A stretch of 63,737 nt of DNA from contig VXNJ01000017.1 in NCBI GenBank assembly GCA_009840625.1, forward strand, positions 1 through 63,737, in the 5' to 3' direction. A program made the translations under genes and the position numbers. The notes beneath the pieces are model-generated. The model was not told where the DNA came from. It was given only the letters and a program-made list of their open reading frames with translations, and ran no database searches. The stretch comes from Chloroflexota bacterium. Lineage in GTDB: Bacteria; Chloroflexota; UBA11872; VXNJ01. Below are positions 18,701 to 27,917 of this stretch, piece after piece (positions within the stretch are counted from its first letter, which is position 1; every line of letters begins with the position of its first letter).

Positions 18701-21700
18701 TGAGCGAGTAGGCGAGGGGGTCGTTGACGGCTGAGTCGCCGGCGTTAACGTCGTTCGCGGCCACCGGATCGCCGATCGCATCGCCGCCCTGGGCGTCCTC
18801 GGACACGTCGCGCTTGCCGTCTTCGGTGGCCGGAAACGCCGGCGCCGAGTTGACTGGCGGCGGGTCGCCCACCCGCGGCGAGACCTTCGAGGCAGATTTG
18901 TTCTGGCCGTGGCCGTCCGTGTACGAGGCCGTGGCTCGAATGAAATTGCCCGCGTCCACAAGCGTCGGGGTGTACGAGTCGCTCGTCGCCCCTTGCACCA
19001 TGACCCAGTCGGTGCGGCCGTTGGGCGAGCGGTGCCAGGCCCAGCTGATCGTGTTCGAAACCGGGATGTCGTCGTCCTCCAGGACGGACGTTACCGCGAC
19101 GCGGGCCTGGATATTGGCCGTCAGCGTGGTGAGCGTTATGCTGCCGGGCTCCTCCACGTTCCCGACCGTGACCGTAACGTCGATCGAGTCGTCGATGGCG
19201 GCCGAGGAGTTTCCGAGGCCGTCCTTGCGGTCGTGCACGTCGACGGTGACCTGGTAGGTGGACTTGGACTCGAAGTCGAGCGCCTCCTTAACGCGCAGTT
19301 GGCCGCTGCCGGCGACGATGCTGAAGGACGCGGCGTCCGGTCCGCTCAGCGAATAGGTGAGCGGGTCGTTCTCCGGGTCGTCCGCGGCCACGGGATCGCC
19401 GATGTTCGCCCCGGGCGAGCTGTTCTCCGGCACCGTCCGGGCGCCGTCCTCGGTTGCCGGGAAGATCGGCTGCTGGTTCTCACCGAAGACGCGCAGCGAG
19501 GTGATCCCTTCGGCGCGCTTGCCGCCCCCGCGGTTGTCGGTGTAATTGACGGCCGCGCGCAGGAAGAAGCCCGCGTCCGCCAGCACCGTGGTGTAGCTGC
19601 TCGAGATCGTGCTGGAAGTCGTGTTCGGGATGGGTGTCCAACCCGTGCGCCCGTCGCGGGATCGCGCCCAACTCCAGCTGCGGCCGCTTATGCTGCCGTC
19701 GCCATCGCTGAGGGTGGCCTGCACCGTGGTCCCGACTCCCGGTTCCGTGACCGAAAGGGTGACCACGCCCTCCTCCTCCACGTCGAGGACACGAATCGAG
19801 ACGGTCGTATCGGCGTCGACCACGCGCTCGGTCTCGACGGTGCCTTGGTCGTCCCGGCCGTCGCTGACGTTTACGGGCACGAGCAGCAGCCCCGTCGTGG
19901 TCTCGAAATCCAGCGCCTGGGCGGTCCGCAGCTGCCCGGTGGTCGGGTGGATCTCGAAGAGCGCGCCGTCGCCTCCCGCCCCGATCGCGAAAGTGAGGGC
20001 GTCGTTGTCGCGGTCGGTCGCCGTCACGGGATCGCCGACGTTCTCGCCGGGGCCCGCCTCGGGGATGTCCTGGGCATTGCCAGTGCGGAAGCGCGGTGGC
20101 GCGTTGGGGATGGGGTCCGGGGTGATCGCGGCGGTCGTCTCGCTCTCGGCCGATTTCCCCCCGCCCCGGCGGTCGGTGTAGGGGTCCACGATCGCCCGCA
20201 GTTCGAGGCCCGTCTCGTCCTCGTCCGCGGTGTAGGTGTAGGAGTCCAAACCGGTGTTTGCGTGGATCAGCTGCTGCCACTCGCCGCCCGATGTCCGCGT
20301 CTGGATGACCCAGGCAAAGCCCCCGGAACCCGGGAGCTGGCTCAGGACGATCCCGCCGTCGGGATCGGAGATCGTGAACGTCACGTTTTCTCCCACCGCC
20401 GGGTTGAGGTTGCTGACCGTGATTGTGCCGGCCTCTTCCTGGTCCTGCACCGTCAGCGTGACCTCGTGCCGGACGGCGCGGCGGCTGGGCCCGCTCTGGA
20501 TGTCCGTTGCCACGACCGTGTAGCGGTAAACGTTGTTCCGGTCCGAGTCGTCCGGATCCTCCCAGTTGGGAGTGCTGTTGAAGGTGACGGTTCCGCCGAG
20601 GTCGATGGTGAAGTCGAGGCGGTCCGGGCCCTCAAGCGACCAGTTGACGAATCCCTCCTCGTCGCGAGCCGTGTAGGACGCCACGTCTGAGGTTGCGTTT
20701 TCGTCGTAGGAGAGGGCAGCGGCGGGGCTCCCGGTGAACTCGGGCTGCTCGTTCACATCGTCCACCTGGACTAGGAATTCACTGTCGAGTTCCCCGACGT
20801 TCTCGGCTGTGTTGTCGGGCGGCGTGTTGGCATCCCTTGCCCGGATGATGAGGCGGTAGATGTTGCTGGTCGACCCCGAACCGGTGGATTGCTCGAAGTC
20901 GGGCAGGGAGGCGAATCGCAGGACGCCCTTGCCGTCGGCGTTCTTGGTGATCGTGAAGTCGCTGGCGTCGGGACCGGCGAGCAGCCAGGTGATCTCCTCG
21001 TTCTCCTCGTCGCGGGCAGTGAAGGTCGCGACGGCGTCGATGTCGGCGAGGGCCACCCCCGCGTCGTACTCGATCTCGTCGTAGAGGGCGTTGGGCAGCG
21101 GGGCGATCTCCGGCGTCTCGTCGACGTTCGTCACCGTGACGGCGATCGGGTACGGCCGGATCCTCGACGTGACCCCGGCGGTGTCCCGCAGCCGCATGGT
21201 GACCTTGTAGACGTTGTCGCCCTCCGTCTGCCCCATTTCGGGAGAGTCGGCGGGGTTCTCGAAGTCGGGCCGTTGCTTGAAGCGGAGCCGGCCGAAGCGG
21301 TCGCCGAGCGTAGTGACGCTAGAGCCCTCTATGTCGCCGGTGTCCGGGCCCGCCAGGGTCTCGTAAAAGATCGATTGGCCTTCCTCGTCGTGCCCCCGGT
21401 ACTCGCCTATCAGGGAGTCCCATGTGTCGGCGTCATAGGGGATCTCGGCGTAGGTGGGGTTCAGGTCGCCGCTGATGAGGACCGGTATCTCGTTGAGATT
21501 CGTCACCGTCACCGCGACTTCGAAGACGCCGACGCTGTTGCTCTCGCCCTGCTGGTCGTCGGCCCGAATCTGGATGACGTAATCGTTGTTCCCGTTGGCG
21601 TCGTCGGGCCGCTCGAAGTCGGGCCGCGCCGTCATCTCGCCGGTGACCGGGTGGGTAACGGGGGCGATGTTGAACGAGAGCACGCCGGTCGACGGGTTGA

Positions 21701-24700
21701 TGCTGAAGTGCGACGCGTCGCCGCCGGCCACCGACCAGCTCACCGTGTCGTCGTCGTCGTCGTAGGCTGTGAACGTCGCGACCACGTAGTCGGCGGCCGG
21801 AATATCATCCGGGTCGCGGGGGAAGTCGATCTCCTGGAAGCTCGGCGCGGCGTTCCCGCTCACCACCGGCCGCTCGTTTACGTCTTTGACCTCCACTCGC
21901 ACGCTCTGTGAGTCTTCGAGCCTTGGGCTCCCGTTGTCCCGCACCCGCACGGTCACGTCGTAAAAGTTGTCGGTGCCGGTGTCGCCAGGAACCTCGAAGT
22001 CCGGCGGGCTCTTGAACGTGAGTTCGGCCGTTCCGTTCACCGTCGAGGTGATGTTGAATTTCCCGGAATCATTGCCCTGCAGGTCCCAGGACATGGTTCC
22101 TGTCGAAGCGTCCGGATCAGTTGCGACGTAGGTGGCGACGACCCCTGTCCCGTTCTCATCGAATGCGGCCGTGGCGGGAGCGGTGGTCAGGGTGGGCGTC
22201 TCGTTCACGTCGGTAACGGTAACCGCAAGGGACTTGGAGACGCTGAGCTGGTTCGACGCTCCCCGGTCCCCTTCGATGCCGTTGTCCTTGACCGTGACGG
22301 TTACGTTGTAGACGTTGTCGCCGCCAGCGTCCTCCTTGTTCTCAAAGTTCGGCGCGTTCTTGAACGTGAGCGCGCCATTGGCGGCGATCTCGAAGAAGCC
22401 CCCGTCGTCGGCGGTCTCCACCGACCACGTCAGGGTGTTGTTCGCGTCATTGGCCTCTTCGTTGTTGTCCGGGTCGGATGCGACGTACGTGAGGACGGCG
22501 GTCTGGTTTTCGGCGACGGAGATCGCGGTCTGGGAGGTCGTGATGGCGGGCCGCTCGTTGACGTCGGTGAGGCTGACGGTCACGTTGATGCTGTCGTCGG
22601 TGAGCATGTTGGCGTTGCCGGCGGCGTCCTTGCTGTCGCGCACGTGCACGGAGAAGGCGTAGAAAGCGGTGCCTTCAAAGTTGTAGGTGACGTCTTCCTT
22701 GGTCTTGATCTGACCGGTGGCCGAATCGATGGTGAAGGATGCCGCGCCGTCGCTGCTGAGGGAATAGTGCAGCGAATCGCCGTCGTCGTCCCCGGCCGCC
22801 ACCGGCGCGCCGACGTTGGTCCCTTCCGCGCTGTTCTCCGGCACGCTCCGCGCACCCGTCTCGCTGGACGGGAACTCGGGTTCGGCGTTGCTGGCGCTGA
22901 TCTGGCCCGTCACGGCGTTGGCGGACTTGCCGGAACCCTGGGGGTCCGTGTACGATGCCGTGGCGCGCAGGAACCGGTTCACGTCCACGGCCACGGTTGT
23001 GTACTCGTTTGAGTTCGCCCCGGCGATGGGGGCGAAGGGTCCGGAGGCCGAGGCCCCCAGCTCCCACTTCCACGTCAGGCCGCTGACGGTGCCGTCGATG
23101 TCGGTAACGGAGGCCGTCAGCTTTTGACCCCCCGACTCGGTCCCTTCGATTGTCACCGTGCCGGGCTCGTCCACGTTGGAGAGATCGATCGTCACGTCGA
23201 TGGAGTCGTCGTTGGCCGAATCGGTGCCGCCGGTCGAGTCCTTGTTGTCGCGAACGCTCACGGTCACGGTGTAGCTGCTCTTGGACTCATAGTTGTAGGT
23301 GATCCCCGACTTGGTCTGTATCTGGCCGCTCGTCGAAACGATGGTGAAGGAAGACGCGTCCGAGCCGCTCAACTCGTAGTGCAGGGGGTCGTTGTCGTCG
23401 TCGGTGGTCGACACCGCAGCCCCGACGTTGGTTCCCGTAGCGCTGTTCTCCGGCACGCTGCGCGTTGTGCTCATGGCGCTAAACGACGGATCGACGTTGC
23501 CGGCCACCACCTGGCTTGAAGCGGCGCTGGTTGCGGACTTGCCGGAACCCTCGGGGTCCGTGTAGGACGCCGTGGCCTTTAGGTACTTGCCCACGTCCGC
23601 GGCCACCGGCGTGTAAGGATTGGAGGTGGCCCCGCTGATGGGAGTGAAGGTCCCGAGCGCGGTGTCGGACCTAGACCACTGCCACGTTACGCTGCTGGTC
23701 GCCCCGTCATGGTCGGTGAGAGTGGCGGTTACCGACTGCCCGGCCGTGATCGTGCCGGGCAGGGTCACCGTGCCTGCCTCGTCGATGTTGGTGATCCTGA
23801 CCTCGACGTCAATGCTGTCGTCTGGGGTGGTATCGCTACCGCCCTGGGCGTTCTTGCTGTCGCGCACCTGCACGGTCACGTTGTAGACGTTATCGGTGCC
23901 CTGGTCCCTGGGATCCTCGAAGTCGGTGAGGGCCTGAAACCTGAGGTCGCCGGTTGACGAGTTGATGGTGAAGTCGGCCGCGTCGCCGCCGCCCAGCGTC
24001 CACGTCAGCGTGTCGTCTTCCGGGTCGTCCGCCGCGTAGGTTGCCAGCGCGTCGCTGGGCCCGGTGCCCTCGGGCTTGCTGATGGTCGTGTGCGACGAGC
24101 CCGTGCTGGTGATGTCCGGGGACTCGTTGACGTCGGCGACATTGACTATTACGTCGTAGGTGTCGCTCAGGGCGGGCGAGCCACTGTCGGTGACCACGAT
24201 CCTCACCTGGTAGGAGTTGCTGGGCGGTACCGTCGCGCTCCCCGGCGCCTCGTAATCCGGCGCGTCCTTGAAGGAGAGCACGCGGGTGGTCGAGGAGATC
24301 TCGAACAGCGAACCGTCCTGGTTCTCTTCAATGCTGGTATCGCTGTCTATCGACCACGTGTGGGTGTCGGCCGTGTCAGGGTCGCTGACCGTGTAGGTCC
24401 CCACAGTGGTGGTGTTCTCATCAACCTGTGGGAAAGCATTACCGGCAATCTCCGGCTCTTCATTTACGTCGTTGACGTTGATCGTCAACTTGACGCTGTC
24501 GTCCCAGATGCTGTCGCCGGTTCCGCCGGGGTCCTTGCTGTCACGAACGTAGAGCGGCACAACGTAGGAGGCAGTTGTCTCGAAGTCCAGCGGGTTGAAC
24601 GTCTTTACCTGACCGTCCGAACCCACCGTGAAATGGAAAAACGTCGCGGGAAACGAGTAGGTCAGCGGGTCGCCCGAATCATTGCCCGTGACGGCAATCG

Positions 24701-25592
24701 CGCTTCCGACATTCATCGAGCCCCCTGTGTTCTCGTCGACGGAGATCGTGATCGTCTCGGACGAGAAGACAGGTCGGTCGTTGGTCGCGCCGGTGTGGTT
24801 CGTTACTTGCTGGCCGGTAAACGCTGGCGCGTTATTGCCGTCCGATTCGGCGTCGTCCTCTATCGGGTTCGACCCGATCGAGTAATCCAACGTCACCGTG
24901 TCGCCGCTGGCGGCGCTGGTCGACAGCGTGAGCGCCACTTCGACGCCGCGCACGACAACGCTCGACGGGGTGTAGTCCGTGCCGCCGATGTCTACGACAA
25001 AGTCCGTGGTCGCGGGAGTGGAGCCCTCGTTCAAAAGCTCGTTGTAGATCAGCGCCATGGACGTTCCGTCCACGTTTACCACGAGCAGCGATGGAGGAGT
25101 GTTATCAAAGTTCTGCCGGACGGATTGCTCAGCTTGCCGCGGATCCGACTCAGGTTCGGGTTCGGGTTCGCTGACGGTCGCCGCGGGCAATGTGATGTCG
25201 GTCCGCCCGGACCTGGAACCCTGGTCGTTCGAGCGGATCCGGTAGCGGTAGTACTCACCAGGGTTCACGTTCTCATCCGTATAGGTAAGGACGCTTCCGT
25301 CGACGCTGTCGATCTTGACCATGCGCGCCCCCAGAACGTCCATGTCGCGCCGATACACGGCGTATTCGTCGGGTGTGCAGTCGGCGGGCGCTTCCCAGTT
25401 GAGCACCACCGAAGAGCCGTCCTCGCCGAGCGTGCTGGTCAGGCCGGTCGGCGGAACCGCGCAGGTGGCATCGGCGCTTACGCCTTGCGAGCGCACCAGC
25501 AGGACGGCCAACAACAAGAGCAGGGCCGCGGCCGGGCCAAGCAGGCGGAGGACGCCTGCGCCGTAGCGGGGGTTGCGCCTAGCCCGCTTCAA
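15798..25592 (-). CDS. Giant secreted multi-domain cadherin-repeat protein
   Basis: A 3264-residue surface or extracellular protein, probably an adhesin or matrix protein; the function is inferred. Layout: signal/anchor helix 10-41; fibronectin III-like domain about 44-137; Pro/Glu linker; SwmB-like domain about 165-262. From about 270 to 2665 there are many cadherin-type repeats with calcium-binding signatures (DVNE, DxDxD, VDEN/VPEN starts, LDFE). Among them are six intercalated modules with the pattern W-x-W ... YT ... D-x-G-x-x-L-R-A-x-x-x-Y-T-D, starting near 604, 809, 1719, 1942, 2150 and 2459. Then come a Gly-rich linker (2669-2679), five propeller-like repeats with the core GIWSDG-x-x-x-WV-x-D (2690-2925) and a cadherin-like beta-sandwich (2932-3024). 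The last domain (3030-3264) is of a kind I associate with Chloroflexota (GLRRWGLATSE, QFYQRGVLDFH, ERRLAWDYFGG, FGHYV). The start is TTG. No LPXTG or autotransporter end is visible. Confidence 0.93.
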   Translation of the reverse strand: MKRARRNPRYGAGVLRLLGPAAALLLLLAVLLVRSQGVSADATCAVPPTGLTSTLGEDGSSVVLNWEAPADCTPDEYAVYRRDMDVLGARMVKIDSVDGSVLTYTDENVNPGEYYRYRIRSNDQGSRSGRTDITLPAATVSEPEPEPESDPRQAEQSVRQNFDNTPPSLLVVNVDGTSMALIYNELLNEGSTPATTDFVVDIGGTDYTPSSVVVRGVEVALTLSTSAASGDTVTLDYSIGSNPIEDDAESDGNNAPAFTGQQVTNHTGATNDRPVFSSETITISVDENTGGSMNVGSAIAVTGNDSGDPLTYSFPATFFHFTVGSDGQVKTFNPLDFETTASYVVPLYVRDSKDPGGTGDSIWDDSVKLTINVNDVNEEPEIAGNAFPQVDENTTTVGTYTVSDPDTADTHTWSIDSDTSIEENQDGSLFEISSTTRVLSFKDAPDYEAPGSATVPPSNSYQVRIVVTDSGSPALSDTYDVIVNVADVNESPDITSTGSSHTTISKPEGTGPSDALATYAADDPEDDTLTWTLGGGDAADFTINSSTGDLRFQALTDFEDPRDQGTDNVYNVTVQVRDSKNAQGGSDTTPDDSIDVEVRITNIDEAGTVTLPGTITAGQSVTATLTDHDGATSSVTWQWSRSDTALGTFTPISGATSNPYTPVAADVGKYLKATASYTDPEGSGKSATSAASSQVVAGNVDPSFSAMSTTRSVPENSATGTNVGAAVSTTDDDNDPLHYELSGSDASSFTIVSTSGQIQTKSGITYNYESKSSYTVTVSVRDNKDSTGGTDSANDDSIDVTIDLSNVDEPGTVTIEGTESGGQKLTASVTDIDGTVSGLTWKWELGASASGPFAPIAGANSNEYTTVAVDVNRFLRATASYTDPQGSGKSANAVTGQISASNAEPEFPSSETGARSVPENSAEGTNVGAPVAAGDDDGDSLHYSLSSDGAASFTIDSATGQIKTKEDVTYNFEGTAFYAFSVHVRDSKDAAGNANMLTDDSINVTVSLTDVNERPAITTSQTAISVAENQTAVLTYVASDPDNNEEANDANNTLTWSVETADDGGFFEIAANGALTFKNAPNFENKEDAGGDNVYNVTVTVKDNGIEGDRGASNQLSVSKSLAVTVTDVNETPTLTTAPATAAFDENGTGVVATYVATDPDASTGTMSWDLQGNDSGKFNITSTVNGTAELTFKSPPDFEVPGDTGTDNFYDVTVRVRDNGSPRLEDSQSVRVEVKDVNERPVVSGNAAPSFQEIDFPRDPDDIPAADYVVATFTAYDDDDDTVSWSVAGGDASHFSINPSTGVLSFNIAPVTHPVTGEMTARPDFERPDDANGNNDYVIQIRADDQQGESNSVGVFEVAVTVTNLNEIPVLISGDLNPTYAEIPYDADTWDSLIGEYRGHDEEGQSIFYETLAGPDTGDIEGSSVTTLGDRFGRLRFKQRPDFENPADSPEMGQTEGDNVYKVTMRLRDTAGVTSRIRPYPIAVTVTNVDETPEIAPLPNALYDEIEYDAGVALADIDAVATFTARDEENEEITWLLAGPDASDFTITKNADGKGVLRFASLPDFEQSTGSGSTSNIYRLIIRARDANTPPDNTAENVGELDSEFLVQVDDVNEQPEFTGSPAAALSYDENATSDVASYTARDEEGFVNWSLEGPDRLDFTIDLGGTVTFNSTPNWEDPDDSDRNNVYRYTVVATDIQSGPSRRAVRHEVTLTVQDQEEAGTITVSNLNPAVGENVTFTISDPDGGIVLSQLPGSGGFAWVIQTRTSGGEWQQLIHANTGLDSYTYTADEDETGLELRAIVDPYTDRRGGGKSAESETTAAITPDPIPNAPPRFRTGNAQDIPEAGPGENVGDPVTATDRDNDALTFAIGAGGDGALFEIHPTTGQLRTAQALDFETTTGLLLVPVNVSDGRDDQGTVETERVVDADTTVSIRVLDVEEEGVVTLSVTEPGVGTTVQATLSDGDGSISGRSWSWARSRDGRTGWTPIPNTTSSTISSSYTTVLADAGFFLRAAVNYTDNRGGGKRAEGITSLRVFGENQQPIFPATEDGARTVPENSSPGANIGDPVAADDPENDPLTYSLSGPDAASFSIVAGSGQLRVKEALDFESKSTYQVTVDVHDRKDGLGNSSAAIDDSIDVTVTVGNVEEPGSITLTTLTANIQARVAVTSVLEDDDIPVSNTISWAWHRSPNGRTDWVMVQGATSDSYTPTLVDAGNFIRATASYTDGHGQNKSASKVSPRVGDPPPVNSAPAFPATEDGKRDVSEDAQGGDAIGDPVAANDVNAGDSAVNDPLAYSLTGTDAGSFTIDEGTGQIRLAQGVSLDFEGKRTFRVTVGVTDGRDQNGDDDMDAVDATLPVTISVTDVNEAPVVSGNTTPSVAENSSAAVATYAAADPERDTLEWSVNSNDFWISGRGQLYFQTPPDYESGNTTFAITVTATDPGGLEGNLDVTVTVTDVAEAGALRISPPRGWQGTRFDAVLSDDDGGVSGEAWQWERSANRSSWAEISGANSDNYTAGADDVGNYLRVRVEYSDRRGSNQSAMAALGARIGAVRPSSNADPAFDDSEVPRSVGQGSKAGRPVGAPVGASDPDPDDILTYSLGGPDADNFDIDPETGQIRTKGVLDPDVQETYTVTVEVNDGFTPGYDPSDATDDSVDVIITVARVSARTSGGGGGGGGGGGSAPAPSEADFAWTVELDIEALDELNGEPTGLWGDGVTLWVAQDGAADAVFAYDTASGQRVPEREFGLDPAKISPAGIWSDGTTVWVSDGALDRLLAYGLRRGGRLPDRDIALVESNGDARGIWSDGITMWVLDGRRARLFAYDLESGTLLAERVLVGANRDPRGIWSDGVSIWVSDGEARHVYAYRLPLLPEATGGDATTALERARDEDFAELARAGNTSPRGIWSDGAVLYVADSGTDRVYTYNMPDAIDARLGQLALSGISIGAFDPDRTGYTGRVGIGVTSTTVTAVAVQAGAGVVIDPPDADAATDGHQVALEGSAEITVTVTSEDGRRARSYRVGLSSFAAVVVAETRYQTVATNPDLDHNIANFEVTLADGSTVRAGFLDAYNRTGGLRRWGLATSEVIEIETGTLTQFYQRGVLDFHDTGFGYIVERRLAWDYFGGHLGENDQGVEPAPLQAPGGGVQVGVFGHYVTNVDMDGNPTGFLDLFRALGGVEGFGIPKTDARRDSGAAGTLYQPESVGLVRQYFQAAILQITPGSNLAELTLLGDDLRAVLVPGWKAEAAFGPALPLASGDAYFPPVIIPS
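16818..17480 (-). repeat. Five propeller-like repeats inside the giant protein
   Basis: Five copies of a unit of about 45-50 residues are encoded here, each with a core like GIWSDG-T-x-WVSDG followed by a basic residue and AY. The variants read GLWGDGVTLWVAQ, GIWSDGTTVWVSD, GIWSDGITMWVLD, GIWSDGVSIWVSD and GIWSDGAVLYVAD. The pattern resembles NHL/SMP-30 type beta-propeller blades. Five blades would be a small propeller, so a sixth may be degenerate. Confidence 0.75.
17958..23783 (-). repeat. Region of alternating cadherin and W-x-W modules
   Basis: The central part of the giant gene encodes about six modules of about 90 residues with the conserved core W-x-W ... G-A-x-S-x-x-Y-T ... D-x-G-x-x-L-R-A-x-A-x-Y-T-D-x-x-G-x-G-K-S-A. 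They alternate with cadherin domains that start around ENS and end in a DDSIDV-like strand. Three copies near 604-900 and 2150-2240 are the most alike, suggesting duplication inside the gene. Confidence 0.75.
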
Positions 25593-26427
25593 TCACCGGC
25601 CCCAAGAAAGCGGTGGGTCACAGAGGGTAATGACGTATTTGCCCAAGGTATGAATCTGCCTTTCGAGCAATAAATAGTTTGCACTATTACCTAATTAAGG
25701 CCAGATTGGCGACGGCTGACTAGCTGAAAAAAACGGACGGCCTGGCTGCTAACTCGATCCGCCGATCAGTTCCGCGCATCCGCCGGCAGAGACAGGAAGT
25801 GCGAGTCGTTCGCGCCGACCGATCGCCGGGCTGGATCCGGCGGTGCAAGCAAATGCGCCCCCGACCTAGGCGGTCGGGCCGTGGGCTGAGCGGGCGTGGG
25901 GCCATCGGCCCGGCGCCCGGCTGTTGCCGTGGGCCCTTAGCCTTTGGAAGTGATCCGTGTCGAGGACGCGGCGCGGTTTGGGGCTGTTGACCGTTTCCGA
26001 TATGCGGCCTGCGTGTGGTCGGCGGCGCCGTCGGAGCCTGCGGGGGCTAGATGGGGTGTTGTCGATTCGCTTTTGGACCCGATTTCACGCTCAATTCCCC
26101 ATTTGCGCCGGGGATCGTTCAGGTGGCGACCCGCGGCCGAGACGACGGCTCGCGATCGGCCGCGATCGCCCGGCTGCGACGTTCGGTTCAGCTGCCGGAC
26201 CGGAACCCGTCAGCTCCCGCCAGTGATCGGACGCTGAAGGGGGCCAAAGACCGTCGGCACGCAGTGCCGCCAACGCCCGAGGCAATACTCGAATGCGGCT
26301 ATCGACTGTGAGTCGCTGGCGACCGACCCTCTTCGACCCCTCCAATGGGCGGCGACGGCCGAGTTTTGTTGAGGGACTCGAAGAAGCCCCTGGCCAATCC
26401 AAAAATCTGTGCGGAGTAAACGGCGAA
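25593..26427. other. Divergent intergenic region between giant gene and sulfatases
   Basis: This gap of about 835 bp separates the giant gene (minus) from the sulfatase pair (plus). An AT-rich island at 25640-25720 probably holds the giant gene's promoter. It includes the perfect inverted repeat AATAGT-TTGC-ACTATT (25673-25688), which could be an operator or leader hairpin. The remaining GC-rich 600 bp show only short, non-conserved reading frames, and I recognise nothing in them. Confidence 0.4.
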
Positions 26428-27858
26428 GTGCCACGCAAACCCAACATCGTTCTGATCGTCACCGACCAGCAGCGCTACGACACCATCGCCGCGCTCGGAT
26501 TCGAGGGCCCCATAACGCCCAACCTGGACCGCCTGGTGCGCGAGGGCATTTCCTTTGACAACTGTTTCGTGAACGCCCCGGCCTGCGGCCCGGCGCGCGG
26601 TGCGATGTTCTCCGGTTACTGGCCGCACACTTCGGGGAACCTGAAGAACGGCGACCCCTGGCAGCAGACCTGGGTGGGAAACCTCGGCAAGGTCGGGTAC
26701 CACACCGCCAACGTCGGCAAGATGCACTTTACGCCCTACGACGCCCAGGGCGGATACGATTTCCGCTTCAACGTCGAAAACAAGCAGCGCTTCCGGCAAT
26801 GGCGCGCCTACCAGGACGAATGGGACAAGGAGCTGGCGCGCCGCGGGATGACCAAATACCAGCGCGAGGACCTTGAGAAGCGCTCCGACTACTGGATCTC
26901 GCTGGGCGCATTCGCCTGGGAAAAAGACCCGGACATGCACCCCGACAATTTCCTGGGTAAGGCCGCGGTCGATTGGATTGAAAACTATTCCCGATCGGAC
27001 CCGTTCTTTCTCTGCATCGGTTTTCCCGGGCCGCATCCGCCCTATGACCCGACCCCCGACTGGTTGGACCGTTACTCCGAAACCGAATTCGACTTACTGC
27101 CGCTGCAGATCAAGGAATACATCCAGCACCCGCGCACCCTGATCGATATGGCCGAGCACAACACCCAGGTGGCGCACGATTCGATCCAGTTCGTTACCTT
27201 TCCCAACGAGTCGCACCGCCAGCGCCAGCGTCGGTTCTACATGGCCAATGTTTCGATGGTTGACGCTTGGATCGGGAGAATCCGCGCTTCGCTGGAAAGT
27301 CGCGGATTGCTCGAAAACACGGTGATCGTTTTCACCTCCGACCATGGCGATTCCCTCACCGACCATTTCTGTTCCCAGAAATGGACGATGTACGACCAGG
27401 TAGTCAGGGTCCCGGCGATCGTCTGGGCGCCGCAGCGCTACGGCGGCGGGCGCCGCATTGCCGAGCAGGTGCAGTGGTTCGATCTGGGCGCAACAGTGCT
27501 GGACATCGCCGGGGCCGAGGCGCTGCCCGGATCCGAGGCTGATTCACTGCTGCCGGCACTTGCGGGAGCGGAATTTGCCGGGCGCGAATACGTCTTTTCC
27601 GAGCACGGCCGCGAGGATGTCATGGGGCTTTACTGCGAGCACATGACGATGGTCCGATCCAAGGACTACAAGCTCGTCCATTTCCTGGGCGACGACCGCG
27701 GCCAGCTGTTTGATCTGAATGAGGATCCGCAGGAACTTTTCAACCTCTGGGATGACCCCTCCCATCGCCAGACGCGGACGGAGCTTATCGGCGTGATCGG
27801 CGACTGGCTGGTCGAATCCAGCTACCGGTCGAGTCCCCGGGCTGACGCCTGGCGCTGA
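26428..27858 (+). CDS. Type I (formylglycine-dependent) sulfatase, copy A
   Basis: Hydrolyses sulfate esters, probably from a sulfated carbohydrate; the exact substrate is unknown. The maturation motif C-x-P-A-R is present as ACGPARG with Cys53, which must be converted to formylglycine by a maturase encoded elsewhere. Metal- and sulfate-binding elements are visible: VTDQQRYD near the N-terminus, GKMHFTP, and TSDHGDSLTDH. The 476-residue length fits the choline-sulfatase/arylsulfatase-like group. The GTG at 26428 was chosen because similarity to copy B begins exactly there (PRKPNIVLIVTDQQ). No signal peptide is apparent, so it may act in the cytoplasm on imported substrate. Confidence 0.93.
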   Translation: MPRKPNIVLIVTDQQRYDTIAALGFEGPITPNLDRLVREGISFDNCFVNAPACGPARGAMFSGYWPHTSGNLKNGDPWQQTWVGNLGKVGYHTANVGKMHFTPYDAQGGYDFRFNVENKQRFRQWRAYQDEWDKELARRGMTKYQREDLEKRSDYWISLGAFAWEKDPDMHPDNFLGKAAVDWIENYSRSDPFFLCIGFPGPHPPYDPTPDWLDRYSETEFDLLPLQIKEYIQHPRTLIDMAEHNTQVAHDSIQFVTFPNESHRQRQRRFYMANVSMVDAWIGRIRASLESRGLLENTVIVFTSDHGDSLTDHFCSQKWTMYDQVVRVPAIVWAPQRYGGGRRIAEQVQWFDLGATVLDIAGAEALPGSEADSLLPALAGAEFAGREYVFSEHGREDVMGLYCEHMTMVRSKDYKLVHFLGDDRGQLFDLNEDPQELFNLWDDPSHRQTRTELIGVIGDWLVESSYRSSPRADAWR

Positions 27859-27917
27859 CCGACCACCGTGGTGTCGAGGTTCACGCGAACGCCTATCTCA
27901 ATCCGAGCAGATCACAA

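Noticed and set aside
18909-20690. Long plus-strand open frames opposite the giant gene (also 24090-25673)
   Set aside because: They are Arg/Val/Gly-rich antisense shadows caused by GC-rich codon usage, with no recognisable domain, whereas the minus strand encodes clear cadherin repeats.
15798-25592. CRISPR-like repetitive DNA
   Set aside because: The repetition is at the protein module level with about 90-residue units; no short identical direct repeats with regular spacers exist.
25593-25720. Possible cyclic di-GMP riboswitch in the giant gene leader (GCAAAC followed by a GAAA loop, minus strand)
   Set aside because: The flanking helices do not pair well and the second conserved block of the GEMM motif is missing.
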